Below, piece after piece: positions 6,536-15,061 of a stretch of 20,128 nucleotides of DNA. Position numbers and translations under genes: made by a program. The notes beneath the pieces were generated by a model that was not told the DNA's origin, did not search any database, and saw only the letters and a list, made by a program, of their open reading frames with translations. How positions within the stretch are numbered: the stretch's first letter is position 1; each line of letters opens with the position of its first letter. This DNA comes from JBBIKU01 sp037445245 (lineage in GTDB: Bacteria; Chloroflexota; Anaerolineae; Anaerolineales; Anaerolineaceae): NCBI GenBank assembly GCA_037445245.1, contig JBBIKU010000024.1, positions 1 to 20,128 of the forward strand, read 5' to 3'.

Positions 6536-7420
6536 ATGAGTGAAACAGTTGAAGCCGGAGCGCTTGCACAAGCGATCGCAATCAAGCAACCATTTTTCAC
6601 CACCCAGCGGTTGCTGCGCTGGACATCTTATTTGTTGACGGCGGTACTCGTGATCCTGTTCCTGTTTCCCTGGTTGTGGGTGTTCAGCCTGGGATTCAAA
6701 ACCCGCACCGAGATCATGAGCCCGAACATCGTGTGGATATGGACACCCACCCTGGATAATTTCATAACCGTGTTGATCACCAAAGGGTACTGGCGGTTGA
6801 TCCTAAACTCGTTGATCGTGGCAGTCTCAGCGGTTTCGTTGTGCATCGTCATCGGCGTGCCAACGGCTTACGCTTTCTCGCGTTTTCCCATCCCCGGTAA
6901 GGAAAGCTGGTTCTATATGATCCTGACCTTCCGGATGGCGCCGGCGGTTGTGTTGGCACTACCGTTGTACTTGATCTTCTCGCGAACGCAGTTACTGGGC
7001 ACTTATCTCGCGCCGATTCTGGCGCACTGCACCTTTACACTGCCGTTCGTGATCTGGTTGTTACGGAGCTTCTTTAACGATATACCCCGCGAAATTGACG
7101 ACGCGGCGATGTCGGATGGCTATTCGCGAACTGGTGCTTTCTTTCACGCGGTGTTACCGCTGGTGAAATCTGGTGTGGTGGCAGTGGCGCTTTTCTCGAT
7201 GATCTTCTCGTGGAATGAGTTTCTGTACGGTCTGATTCTGACCAGCGACGTAACCCGCCCGGTGGCGTCCCAGATTCCGGCGCTGATCCGCCCTCACGGT
7301 ACCCTGTGGGGTGAAGTGTGCGCTTTAGCGACGACCGCCTCGATCCCAGTAGCGGCGCTCATTTTTGCGCTCCAACGTCATCTGGTGCGCGGCTTGTCCT
7401 TTGGCGCTGTAAAAGGTTAG
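6536..7420 (+). CDS. ABC transporter permease 2 (MalG/UgpE-type)
   Basis: The 294-residue protein starts at ATG 6536 with GAGGAGG at 6521-6527, 25 bases after the first permease. About six membrane segments are visible, the first around residues 30-55. The ATPase-coupling loop reads IDDAAMSDGYSRTGAFFHAVLPL, a normal variant of the EAA motif in MalG-type subunits. The region FSWNEFLYGLILT before the last helices is also typical. It partners with permease 1; both subunits and both ATPases are encoded in one run, so the importer is complete. Confidence 0.9.
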   Translation: MSETVEAGALAQAIAIKQPFFTTQRLLRWTSYLLTAVLVILFLFPWLWVFSLGFKTRTEIMSPNIVWIWTPTLDNFITVLITKGYWRLILNSLIVAVSAVSLCIVIGVPTAYAFSRFPIPGKESWFYMILTFRMAPAVVLALPLYLIFSRTQLLGTYLAPILAHCTFTLPFVIWLLRSFFNDIPREIDDAAMSDGYSRTGAFFHAVLPLVKSGVVAVALFSMIFSWNEFLYGLILTSDVTRPVASQIPALIRPHGTLWGEVCALATTASIPVAALIFALQRHLVRGLSFGAVKG

Positions 7421-7430
7421 AAAGCCCCTC

Positions 7431-7456
7431 CGGCAGGACGTGACTCGAACCTGCCG
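7431..7456 (+). terminator. Hairpin between transport and catabolic genes
   Basis: CGGCAGG (7431-7437) pairs with CCTGCCG (7450-7456) around a 12-base loop. Only a weak T-rich stretch follows, so it may reduce rather than end transcription into the downstream enzymes. Confidence 0.4.
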
Positions 7457-7500
7457 TTATTAAACGCGACTGTTAAAAAATTGTCGAAGGGAGAATGTTG

Positions 7501-8313
7501 ATGAAACCAGAATTAGTCGTAATGCTTACCCACCACGATCAAACCGTGCAGAATGCACTCGAGATGTTCGAGGAGATGAAAAGCACCCCGGTGCAACATT
7601 GGGGCTTCAAGGATGTGGGATTGCCGCCGGAAGAAATGAAGAACCTTGTTATGCATATGAAGGACGCCGGTAAAACCACTTACCTTGAAGTTGTCAGCCT
7701 GTCGGAGGAAGAAGGGCTGGTGGGCGCCCGCCTGGCGGTCGAGTCGGGATTCGATTACCTGATGGGAACGGTCTACTTTGATTCGATCCATGAATACCTC
7801 AAAGACAAGCCCATCCGCTATTTTCCCTTCCCCGGACACGTGCACAGCCATCCCTCTGTTCTAGACGGAACCATCGAAGATATTGTCGCCGATGCCCGCC
7901 GGTTGGAAGCAAAAGGTGTGCATGGGTTGGATTTGCTGGCTTACCGTTTTGTTGGCAACGCCGAGGACCTGTTGCGCGAGGTGGTCACTGCAGTAAATGT
8001 GCCTGTTGTAGCGGCGGGGTCGATCGGTTCGTATGACCGCATCGCCCGGGTGTGGGAGACGCAAGCCTGGGGCTTCACCATCGGCAGCGCTTTCTTCGAG
8101 AAAAAATTTGTGCCTCAGGGCAGCTTTCACGACAACATGATGCTGGTCTGGGATTGGTTGGAGACGACCTTTACCGGTGGCGTAGATTGCGAGCGCCATG
8201 CGATTCAACCGGGAGCGACGGGAACGTCCTGCGACACTTACCTGCAGGAAGTTTTCACCGCAAATGCGTTCCTTCGCTCTCGAAGCGGTTCGGATAAGAC
8301 GCTTCTCGAATGA
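7501..8313 (+). CDS. TIM-barrel protein of unknown function with phosphate-binding loops
   Basis: The 270-residue protein probably starts at ATG 7501, seven bases after GAAGGGAG; ATG 7495 is too close to that site. Alternating strands and helices suggest an eight-fold barrel. Two glycine loops near the C-terminal end, AAGSIGS (171-177) and FTIGSAFF (192-199), match the phosphate-gripping loops of barrels such as HisA/TrpF and the GlpP-type glycerol-3-phosphate antiterminator. Earlier conserved-looking pieces are HWGFKDVGLP, TYLEVVSLSEEE and FPFPGHVHSHPSVLDG, the last with several His. It sits between the permeases and the kinase, so it may sense or convert a phosphorylated intermediate. Residues from about 225 on (TFTGGVDCERHA...) look unlike the rest, and a late frameshift is possible. 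I do not recognise a specific enzyme. Confidence 0.65.
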   Translation: MKPELVVMLTHHDQTVQNALEMFEEMKSTPVQHWGFKDVGLPPEEMKNLVMHMKDAGKTTYLEVVSLSEEEGLVGARLAVESGFDYLMGTVYFDSIHEYLKDKPIRYFPFPGHVHSHPSVLDGTIEDIVADARRLEAKGVHGLDLLAYRFVGNAEDLLREVVTAVNVPVVAAGSIGSYDRIARVWETQAWGFTIGSAFFEKKFVPQGSFHDNMMLVWDWLETTFTGGVDCERHAIQPGATGTSCDTYLQEVFTANAFLRSRSGSDKTLLE

Positions 8314-8356
8314 ATAACGGGTGTCCTGCAAGTTAGATCAAAGAGGTTTCATTGTG

Positions 8357-9892
8357 ATGGAATATGTCATTGGGTGCGACGTTGGTTCACAGGCAGTCAA
8401 GGTGATTCTGGTTGGCGCTGATGGTAAGATCGTTGGCGAAGCCGGCTCAGATTACTCCATCAACTACCCCAAACCCGCCTGGGCAGAACAACCCGCCGAG
8501 AACTGGGCGGAGGCGATCGTTTCTGCGATCGTTGCCCTGGTCAAGAAAACCGGAGTCCGCTCCGATCAGGTGCGGGCGATCGGTTTGGATGGGCAGGTGG
8601 ATGGGTTCGTCCCGATCGACCGCCACGGAAAGCCGATCCGCCCTGCCATCATCTGGATGGACCGCCGCGCCGTGCCCCAGGTGGAGAGGATCGCTGAAAC
8701 CTGTGATGCCAGGCGCTTGTTCCAAATCTCTGGTTTGAACCTCGATCCTTATCATGTGGCACCCAAAATTCGCTGGTTCGCCGAATCGGAGCCCGATCTG
8801 TTCGAACAGAGCAGCCATTTTTTGCTGCCGGGAAGTTATGCGGCGTATTTCTTGACCGGCGAATTGGGTGTGGATTACTCGAACGCCTCATCGACTCTGC
8901 TGATGGACGTGACCGACCGCATCTGGTCGTCCGAGCTGTGCGACTGTTTCCAGATTGCGCAAGACTCGATGGCGCCGATCTGTCCTGCCACCCGGGTGCT
9001 GGGGACGTTGCGGCAGGAAGTGGCTGAACGCACGGGGCTGCGCCCTGAAACGCAGGTGATCCTTGGCTGCGGCGACGAACACGCCGCCTGCCTTGGAGCA
9101 GGCGTGGTCAGACCCGGATTGGTGTGCGATATCGGAGGCACGGCGGAGCCAGTGTGCGCAGCCAGCCCGGAGCCGTTGTTCGACGAGAGCGGTCTGGTCG
9201 AAACGCACTGCCACGCTGATCCTGAATTGTGGCTGCTCGAAAACCCCGGTTTTGTATCGGGAGGAAATTATCGCTGGTTCCGCGACCATTTCGCGCCGGA
9301 GGAGGTGCAAAAAGCGGCGGCGCAAGGCAAGGACGTTTATGACCTTCTCAACCAGGCGGCTGAGAAAGTGCCGCCCGGGAGCGAAGGGCTGATCATGACG
9401 CCCACCCTCATGGGCGCGGTGACGCCCACCTGGAATGCGCTGGCGCGAGGCGTTTTCTTTGGCTTCACCCTCACACATCGGCGGGAGCATTTTGTGCGCG
9501 CCCTGCTCGAGGGTTCTGCGTATGCGCTACGAGACATTACCGACCGCATGCAGGCGATCGGGCTGGCAATCACAGAGATCAGGGCGGTGGGCGGCGGAGC
9601 GCGTAGCTCCCTGTGGCGACAGATCAAGGCGGACGTGACCGGTTTGCCGGTGGCGCTGCCGCAGACGGTTGAGACCACCGCTCTGGGCGCAGCCATGCTG
9701 GCACTGGCGGGGTCGGGGATGACGGGCACGCTTTGCGAGGCGGTGGACGCCTGTGTTCAGATTGTGGAGACCCGCGATCCGGATCCGATAACCCGCAAAC
9801 GCTACGAAGATTATTATCAGCTTTACCGGGCAACCTATTTCGCGCTGTTGCCCGTTTTCGAACAGGCAGCGAGGATCGATCATGACGCCTGA
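8357..9892 (+). CDS. FGGY-family carbohydrate/polyol kinase (xylulokinase-like)
   Basis: The 511-residue protein starts at ATG 8357 (GTG 8354 also possible), 10 bases after AGAGG. The first ATP-binding half has GCDVGSQAVK (Asp8), the WAEQPAENW signature, GLDGQVDGFVPID and the IIWMDRRA strand. The catalytic Asp240 sits in GCGDEHAACLGAG, followed by IGGTAEPV. The C-terminal half has the second nucleotide motif AVGGGARSSLWRQIKADVTG. The overall pattern is nearer xylulokinase (XylB) than glycerol kinase, whose motifs (GTTSSR, W-D-x-R-T) are absent. It is the only kinase in the operon and probably phosphorylates the imported compound; the substrate is open. It overlaps the phosphatase gene by 11 bases, so the two are probably translationally coupled. 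Confidence 0.88.
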   Translation: MEYVIGCDVGSQAVKVILVGADGKIVGEAGSDYSINYPKPAWAEQPAENWAEAIVSAIVALVKKTGVRSDQVRAIGLDGQVDGFVPIDRHGKPIRPAIIWMDRRAVPQVERIAETCDARRLFQISGLNLDPYHVAPKIRWFAESEPDLFEQSSHFLLPGSYAAYFLTGELGVDYSNASSTLLMDVTDRIWSSELCDCFQIAQDSMAPICPATRVLGTLRQEVAERTGLRPETQVILGCGDEHAACLGAGVVRPGLVCDIGGTAEPVCAASPEPLFDESGLVETHCHADPELWLLENPGFVSGGNYRWFRDHFAPEEVQKAAAQGKDVYDLLNQAAEKVPPGSEGLIMTPTLMGAVTPTWNALARGVFFGFTLTHRREHFVRALLEGSAYALRDITDRMQAIGLAITEIRAVGGGARSSLWRQIKADVTGLPVALPQTVETTALGAAMLALAGSGMTGTLCEAVDACVQIVETRDPDPITRKRYEDYYQLYRATYFALLPVFEQAARIDHDA

Positions 9893-10694
9893 CCGCCTGG
9901 CGCGTGTGCGCTGCTTTTTACTGGACATGGATGGAACGTTCTACCTTGGCGAGCGATTGATCGATGGGGCTTTGGAGTTCATCGCTACCCTGCGAGCACA
10001 AAACAAGGATTTTGTCTTCCTCACCAACAATTCCTCGAAACACCGCCGCCAGTACGCCGATAAGATCACCCGCCTGGGTTTACCCATCCCGGATGAGAAA
10101 GTTTTTACGTCCGGGGAGGCAACGGCTCTGCATTTGCTGGAAAAGTATCCGCGGGCGCGCCTCTTTGTGGCGGGGACGCCGGCGCTTGAACAGGAATTCA
10201 AAGCCCGTGGGTTTGAACTTGTAGAGGAAGATGCGCAGGTGGTCGTTCTGGGTTTTGATACCACGTTGACTTACGATAAATTGTGGAAGCTGTGCGATTA
10301 TGTCCGCGCCGGGTTGCCCTACATTGCCACCCACCCGGATTTTAATTGCCCCATCGAGGGCGGATTCATGCCCGATATAGGCGCCATGATCGCATTTATC
10401 CAAGCTTCTACGAACCGGCAACCTGACCTTGTGGTTGGCAAACCCAACCGCATGATCTTGGATGTCTTGGCGCAGAAAACCGGCGTGCCGGTTGCCGAGA
10501 TGGCAATGGTGGGCGACCGGCTGTACACTGACATAGCTTTGGGGAAGACCTCCGGCGTTGCTACGGTATTGGTTTTAAGCGGCGAAACCCAGCCGGATGA
10601 TCTGGTTGATTCTCCACACCAACCCGATTATATTTTTGATAATCTCAAGGCGCTATCGGATTGGCTTGTGGATAATGGGAAAACGCGAGTTTAG
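9882..10694 (+). CDS. HAD-IIA family phosphatase (NagD/AraL-like)
   Basis: The 270-residue protein starts at ATG 9882 inside the end of the kinase gene, with GAGG seven bases upstream. All HAD motifs are present: LLDMDGT (nucleophile Asp15, acid Asp17), LTNNSS, Lys187 in VGKPNR, and MVGDRLYTDI (Asp212 onward). The C2-type cap (residues about 80-180) marks subclass IIA with NagD, AraL and phosphoglycolate/glycerol-phosphate phosphatases. It may dephosphorylate a sugar or glycerol phosphate and so limit toxic build-up. The next gene is AraM-like, the same order as araL-araM in the Bacillus subtilis arabinose operon. Substrate is inferred only. Confidence 0.88.
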   Translation: MTPDRLARVRCFLLDMDGTFYLGERLIDGALEFIATLRAQNKDFVFLTNNSSKHRRQYADKITRLGLPIPDEKVFTSGEATALHLLEKYPRARLFVAGTPALEQEFKARGFELVEEDAQVVVLGFDTTLTYDKLWKLCDYVRAGLPYIATHPDFNCPIEGGFMPDIGAMIAFIQASTNRQPDLVVGKPNRMILDVLAQKTGVPVAEMAMVGDRLYTDIALGKTSGVATVLVLSGETQPDDLVDSPHQPDYIFDNLKALSDWLVDNGKTRV

Positions 10695-10712
10695 AAGTAA
10701 TGAGAAAATGCA

Positions 10713-10740
10713 CGGCAAGATGCCCCGTGGCTGATTGCCG
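10713..10740 (+). other. Short hairpin ahead of the glycerol-1-phosphate dehydrogenase gene
   Basis: CGGCAA (10713-10718) pairs with TTGCCG (10735-10740) around a 16-base loop. No T run follows, so this is at most an mRNA structure between genes. Confidence 0.3.
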
Positions 10741-10764
10741 CATTATCAATAGAGGAGCATATTG

Positions 10765-12207
10765 ATGAAGTTCACTTACGATCCCGGTGACCTGCATTTC
10801 TGGGAAGAGATCAGCAAAATTTCCGGATATCCGAGAGATGAAGAAATTCGGTTACGGCAGATGATCTTCGAATCCAACGCTGTTTTCCGGGTTGGCGAAA
10901 GCCTGCGGAATTGCGGGGCAGATGCGGCTGCGCCGGTGTTGGTGGTGATGGATGGAACACCGATGCGCCGCGGCGAAGACAGCCTCAAACCGATGATCCT
11001 CTCGCAGCTTGAAAAAGAAGGCTGGATCCCAGAACCACTTGTGGTGCCGCCGGACGACAGCGGTCAGGTGCACGCCGGTATGCACAGTATTGGTGTGGTC
11101 AGGGAGAAAATTCGTCCCGGAATTTCGGTTCTCTCGGTTGGTTCAGGCAACATCACCGATATTACCAAGCACGCCTGTTATTTATGCGAGCAAGAAACAG
11201 GGCAGGCATTGCCGTTGGTGGCATATCAAACCGCCAACAGCGTCACCGCTTTCACCTCGGAGATGGTGGTTCTGTTCGTAGGCGGGGTCAAACGCACGTT
11301 GCCTTCACGCTATCCGGATGCACTTGTTTGTGACCTGGAAACCCTGCGCGACGCCCCCTACGCGATGACTGTCGGCGGCGTCGGTGATCTGCTGGCGGGT
11401 TATGTCAGCTTCGCTGACTGGTACCTTGCCTACCGTTTTGGTGTTGATCCGACCTATAATGAACTGACTCTTCACCTTTTGGGTCCTTTAGATGAGATTT
11501 TACTGTGTGAGGCGGAAGGCATCCGCAACGGGTCGTTGGCGTCGGCAGCAATTCTGGCAAAGGGGATCGCCCTGGCGGGTATCGCCATGTCGCTTAGTCA
11601 CGCCACAACGCCGCTCTCCGGGTTCGAGCACGTGATCTCACATGTGCTGGATATGCAAGCCGAAGCGCACAATCAGCCGTTGGCGCAGCACGGCGCGCAG
11701 GTCGCGCTGGCGTGTTTGATGGGGGTCGAGGTCTACCGCCATTTTATCGAAGCGTTCGACCCGGCGCAGGTCGATCTGGATCAATCGTATCCGGAAGAAG
11801 ACGCCATGCGGGCGGTGATCAAGGATGCCTTTGCTCCTTTGGATCCTTCCGGTAAGGTTGCGGCGGAATGCTTTTCAGATTACCGTCAGAAGCTGCGCGC
11901 CTGGCGCGCCAACCGCACCTTGCACGAGGAAGCCTTGAAGGATTGGGATACCATCCGCGAACGAATTTTACGCGACACCCGCCCGTTTGACCGCCTGGTC
12001 GAGATTTTACAGGCGGTGGATTCGCCCTTGACCTGGTCGCAGTTAAACCCGCCGATTTCCGAATCTCAGGTGAAGTTTGCTTTTATGAACGCTCCCCTGA
12101 TGCGCAAACGTCTGACGATCGGTGATATGCTGATCTTCTTCAATTGGGATCGAGAAAAATTGTGGCAGCAGGTCTGGGAACGCACCCAGAGCCTCGTTCG
12201 TGCGTGA
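10765..12207 (+). CDS. sn-glycerol-1-phosphate dehydrogenase family protein (AraM/EgsA-like)
   Basis: The 480-residue protein starts at ATG 10765, seven bases after AGAGGAG. It belongs to the iron-containing alcohol dehydrogenase fold: dinucleotide motif VGSGNITDITK (125-135), then the likely metal ligands Asp208 (GGVGDLLAGY), His289 (SGFEHVISHVLD) and His309 (AQHGAQVAL). Family members reduce dihydroxyacetone phosphate to sn-glycerol-1-phosphate with NAD(P)H, or run the reverse. At 480 residues it is longer than the usual 350-400, with an extra helical C-terminal region after about residue 340 (FSDYRQKLRAWRANRTLHEEAL onward) like that of AraM. In this catabolic operon it may recover glycerol-1-phosphate as dihydroxyacetone phosphate. 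Confidence 0.85.
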   Translation: MKFTYDPGDLHFWEEISKISGYPRDEEIRLRQMIFESNAVFRVGESLRNCGADAAAPVLVVMDGTPMRRGEDSLKPMILSQLEKEGWIPEPLVVPPDDSGQVHAGMHSIGVVREKIRPGISVLSVGSGNITDITKHACYLCEQETGQALPLVAYQTANSVTAFTSEMVVLFVGGVKRTLPSRYPDALVCDLETLRDAPYAMTVGGVGDLLAGYVSFADWYLAYRFGVDPTYNELTLHLLGPLDEILLCEAEGIRNGSLASAAILAKGIALAGIAMSLSHATTPLSGFEHVISHVLDMQAEAHNQPLAQHGAQVALACLMGVEVYRHFIEAFDPAQVDLDQSYPEEDAMRAVIKDAFAPLDPSGKVAAECFSDYRQKLRAWRANRTLHEEALKDWDTIRERILRDTRPFDRLVEILQAVDSPLTWSQLNPPISESQVKFAFMNAPLMRKRLTIGDMLIFFNWDREKLWQQVWERTQSLVRA

Positions 12208-12285
12208 GATTCTGATTTTCTGACTGAGAACACGAAGATAGCTCTGGTAGGGATAATTGCCTTATTGAGATTAGAGGAACACAGG

Positions 12286-13770
12286 ATGAAGAAAGATTAC
12301 GACATAGTTATCATTGGCGGCGGCGTGGTCGGCTGCATGGTGGCGCGCTTCCTGTCGCGATACCGGTTGAAGCTGTTGTTGATCGAAAAAGAAGCCGATA
12401 TTGGAATGGGAGCCAGTTCGGCGAATTCTGCCATCGTTCACGCCGGTTACGATCCCCCTCCCGGCAGCCTGAAGGCGATTATGAATGTTGCCGCCAACCC
12501 AATGTGGGATGCGCTTTCTGGCGAGCTGGGCTTTGCCTTCGAGCGCCGCGGCGATTACGTGGTTGCGATCGGTGCGGATGAACTCCCCAAGCTTGAGTTC
12601 TTGCTGGCGCAGGGCAAGCGCAATGGTGTGCCGGGCATGTACCTCATTTCTGCCGACGAGATGCGCCGCCGCGAGCCAAACATTAATCCTGAGGTCAGTG
12701 GGGCGTTGTGGGCGCCGACTGGCGGTATCTGCGACCCGTTCGCGGTTACCGTGGCGGCGGGTGAGAACGCGGTGCAGAACGGCGCCGATGTAATGCTCGA
12801 AACCGCCTGCGAGGGTTTTGTGATCGAAGACGGTCGCATTGTGGCGGTGAAGACCAACCGCGGCGAATTCGGTTGCCGCTGGGTGGTAAACGCCGCCGGA
12901 TTGTATGCCGACGATGTGATGCACGCCGCCGGCGTTCGTCTCGATTTCCTCATCCGTCCCCGCCGCGGAGAATATTGCATCCTGGACCGGGCAGAGATCA
13001 CCATCAACAACGTGATGTTCCCGGTTCCCAGTGAGGTCAGTAAGGGGATTCTGGTCACCGCCAGCCTTCACGGCAATACCATCATTGGACCGAATGCAGC
13101 ATTGATCGACGACAAGGAAGACAAGGCGATAACGCCCGAGGGTTTGGACGAGGTGTGGCAGGGGGCGCAAAAGTTGATCCCGGCGCTGGATTGGCGGCAT
13201 GTGATTGCCGTCTTCGCCGGGCTGCGCGCCCACGGCAACGCCCGCAGCGCCAGTCCGGCGTTGGATTACGGCAATGACTTTCTTATCGAAACTTCAGAAG
13301 AGATCAAAGGTTTGATCAACCTGGGTGGGATCGAGTCTCCGGGGTTGACGGCGGCGCCGGCGATTGCCTTGCGGGTGATCGAACTGCTGAAGGACGGCGG
13401 AGAGGTCTTGGAAGAGAAACCGGAGTGGCAGCCCGTCCGCCCACCGCGCCCGGTTTTTCGCCACCTGGACCGAGCCGGGCAGGCGCGTTTGGTGGCGAGT
13501 AATCCACATTATGGGCGGGTGGTGTGCCGCTGCGAAATGGTCACCGCGGGAGAAATTCTGGCGGAAATGAAAGCGCCCATCCCGGCGTTGACCTACGACG
13601 CCATCAAACGGCGTACCTGGCTCGGCACCGGACGCTGCCTGGGGGCGTTCGATATGCCGCGGGTGGTGGAACTGTTAGCGCAGGAACAGGGAGTGCCGCC
13701 TCTGGCAGTCAGCAAGAAAGGCGGCGGATCTGAATTCCTGATGCGCACCACCAAAGAGGAGGCTCACTGA
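12286..13770 (+). CDS. FAD-dependent glycerol-3-phosphate dehydrogenase, GlpA/LhgO-like with BFD-type tail
   Basis: The 494-residue protein starts at ATG 12286, seven bases after AGAGGA. It opens with the FAD Rossmann motif IIGGGVVG (9-16) and the DAO-family pieces GASSANSAIVHAGYD and WVVNAAGLYAD. The C-terminus carries a bacterioferritin-associated-ferredoxin-like domain: Cys414 and Cys416 (CRCE), then Cys451 in GTGRCLGAFD. The fourth expected cysteine is Asp456, so an intact [2Fe-2S] site is doubtful. Such proteins oxidise glycerol-3-phosphate to dihydroxyacetone phosphate in anaerobes, passing electrons through the next two gene products. The stop is one base from the next start, so the genes are coupled. 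A related 2-hydroxy-acid role (LhgO) cannot be ruled out. Confidence 0.85.
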   Translation: MKKDYDIVIIGGGVVGCMVARFLSRYRLKLLLIEKEADIGMGASSANSAIVHAGYDPPPGSLKAIMNVAANPMWDALSGELGFAFERRGDYVVAIGADELPKLEFLLAQGKRNGVPGMYLISADEMRRREPNINPEVSGALWAPTGGICDPFAVTVAAGENAVQNGADVMLETACEGFVIEDGRIVAVKTNRGEFGCRWVVNAAGLYADDVMHAAGVRLDFLIRPRRGEYCILDRAEITINNVMFPVPSEVSKGILVTASLHGNTIIGPNAALIDDKEDKAITPEGLDEVWQGAQKLIPALDWRHVIAVFAGLRAHGNARSASPALDYGNDFLIETSEEIKGLINLGGIESPGLTAAPAIALRVIELLKDGGEVLEEKPEWQPVRPPRPVFRHLDRAGQARLVASNPHYGRVVCRCEMVTAGEILAEMKAPIPALTYDAIKRRTWLGTGRCLGAFDMPRVVELLAQEQGVPPLAVSKKGGGSEFLMRTTKEEAH

Positions 13771-13771
13771 C

Positions 13772-15049
13772 ATGGCGCTTAAAGATCGATACGATGTTGT
13801 CGTCATTGGCAGCGGGCCGGGCGGGCTGGCAGCCGCCGTTTCAGCCAAGAAGAACGGCGCCGAGGACGTGCTGGTCATCGAGCGCGATGTGGAACTGGGC
13901 GGCATTCTGCTGCAATGCATTCACAATGGCTTTGGAGTCGAAATCTTTAAGGAAGACCTGCCCGGGCCAAGCTACGCCCAGCGCCACATCGATGAGGCAC
14001 TCGGGTTGGGGGTCGAGGTGCTGCTGGACGCGATGGTGTTAGAGATCACGCCGCAGCGACGCATCTACGCCACCAGCCGTTACGCCGGTCTGGTGGATAT
14101 CGAGGCGAGGGCGGTGGTGCTGGCGATGGGCTGCCGCGAGCGCACCCGAGCCCAGATCCGCCTTCCCGGATCACGCCCGGCGGGGGTCTTCACCGCCGGC
14201 ACGGCGCAGCGCTGGGTCAATGTGGAGGGTTACATGCCCGGCAAGCGTTTTGTCATCCTCGGTTCGGGTGACATCGGTATGATCATGGCGCGGCGTCTGA
14301 CCCTGGAAGGCGCCCAGGTGGAACAGGTTTTGGAAGTGATGCCGTACCTGAGCGGGTTGACCCGTAATTACGTGCAATGCCTCCTGGATTACGATATTCC
14401 GCTCAAGCTGCAACACACCGTGAGCCGCATCATCGGCAACAAACGGGTGGAGGCGGTCGAATCGGTGCAGGTTGACGATGCCTGGAACCCGCTCCGCGGC
14501 AGCGAGCAGGTCATCCCCTGCGATACGTTGTTGCTCTCGGTGGGCTTGATCCCCGAAAATGAGCTTTCGCGACAGATGGGCGTGCGACTGGACGCGGTGA
14601 CCGGCGGTCCTTTTGTGGATGATTCATTTCAGACCAAAGTGCCGGGGGTGTTTGCCGCCGGGAATGTGGTGCACGTGTACGATCTGGTGGACTGGGTGAC
14701 CGAAGCCGGGATCACTGCCGGCGCCGGGGCAGCCAGGTACGCCGCCGAGCTGCGTCGGGGCGAACTGCGTAATATCCCGCTGCGGGCGGGCGAGAACATC
14801 CGTTACGTGGTGCCGCACGAGCTCTGCAAAGACAGCCTGGCTGAAACAGAGGTTCGTCTTCAAATGCGGGTGGCGCGCCCGATGGAATATCCTGTTTGGG
14901 TCGAAGTGCGTTCCGGCAACAATCTGGTTACTCGCAAATCCGAACGGTATGTGCGCCCGGGTGAGATGTTGACAATCGTATTGCGTCCCAGCCACTACGA
15001 CGAAGTTGAGAAATCCGAGGGCTTGACGGTTGCGGTCGTCAAGCGATAG
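13772..15049 (+). CDS. FAD/NAD(P)-dependent oxidoreductase of the glycerol-3-phosphate oxidation trio
   Basis: The 425-residue protein begins one base after the previous stop. It has two dinucleotide folds: GSGPGG (13-18) for FAD and GSGDIG (164-169) for NAD(P). The GVFAAGNVVHVYDLVD motif (about 290-305) is the typical second FAD contact. Cys49 (LLQCIHNGFG) and Cys121 (AMGCRERTR) are hallmarks of this subfamily, which is routinely encoded beside GlpA/LhgO-like and DUF1667 proteins. It probably passes electrons from the dehydrogenase to NAD(P) or another carrier in the cytoplasm. A C-terminal beta-rich segment of about 100 residues follows the core, which is normal for the group. Confidence 0.87.
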   Translation: MALKDRYDVVVIGSGPGGLAAAVSAKKNGAEDVLVIERDVELGGILLQCIHNGFGVEIFKEDLPGPSYAQRHIDEALGLGVEVLLDAMVLEITPQRRIYATSRYAGLVDIEARAVVLAMGCRERTRAQIRLPGSRPAGVFTAGTAQRWVNVEGYMPGKRFVILGSGDIGMIMARRLTLEGAQVEQVLEVMPYLSGLTRNYVQCLLDYDIPLKLQHTVSRIIGNKRVEAVESVQVDDAWNPLRGSEQVIPCDTLLLSVGLIPENELSRQMGVRLDAVTGGPFVDDSFQTKVPGVFAAGNVVHVYDLVDWVTEAGITAGAGAARYAAELRRGELRNIPLRAGENIRYVVPHELCKDSLAETEVRLQMRVARPMEYPVWVEVRSGNNLVTRKSERYVRPGEMLTIVLRPSHYDEVEKSEGLTVAVVKR

Positions 15050-15061
15050 GAGATTAATGGC

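Noticed and set aside
7501..8313. PcrB/GGGP synthase, which would pair with a glycerol-1-phosphate dehydrogenase
   Set aside because: The prenyl-glyceryl-phosphate synthase motifs are not visible; only the general barrel and phosphate loops are shared.
8888..9490. Minus-strand open frame of 200 codons opposite the kinase gene
   Set aside because: Shadow of the FGGY kinase; no recognisable domain and no ribosome site that would make it credible.
8357..9892. Glycerol kinase GlpK
   Set aside because: The motifs match the xylulokinase side of the FGGY family and lack the glycerol kinase signatures, so no specific name was given.
12271..13233. Long minus-strand open frame (320 codons) opposite the GlpA-like gene
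   Set aside because: It lies wholly within a strongly supported plus-strand gene, shows no family motif, and has a His/Gly/Arg-rich composition typical of a reverse-frame shadow.
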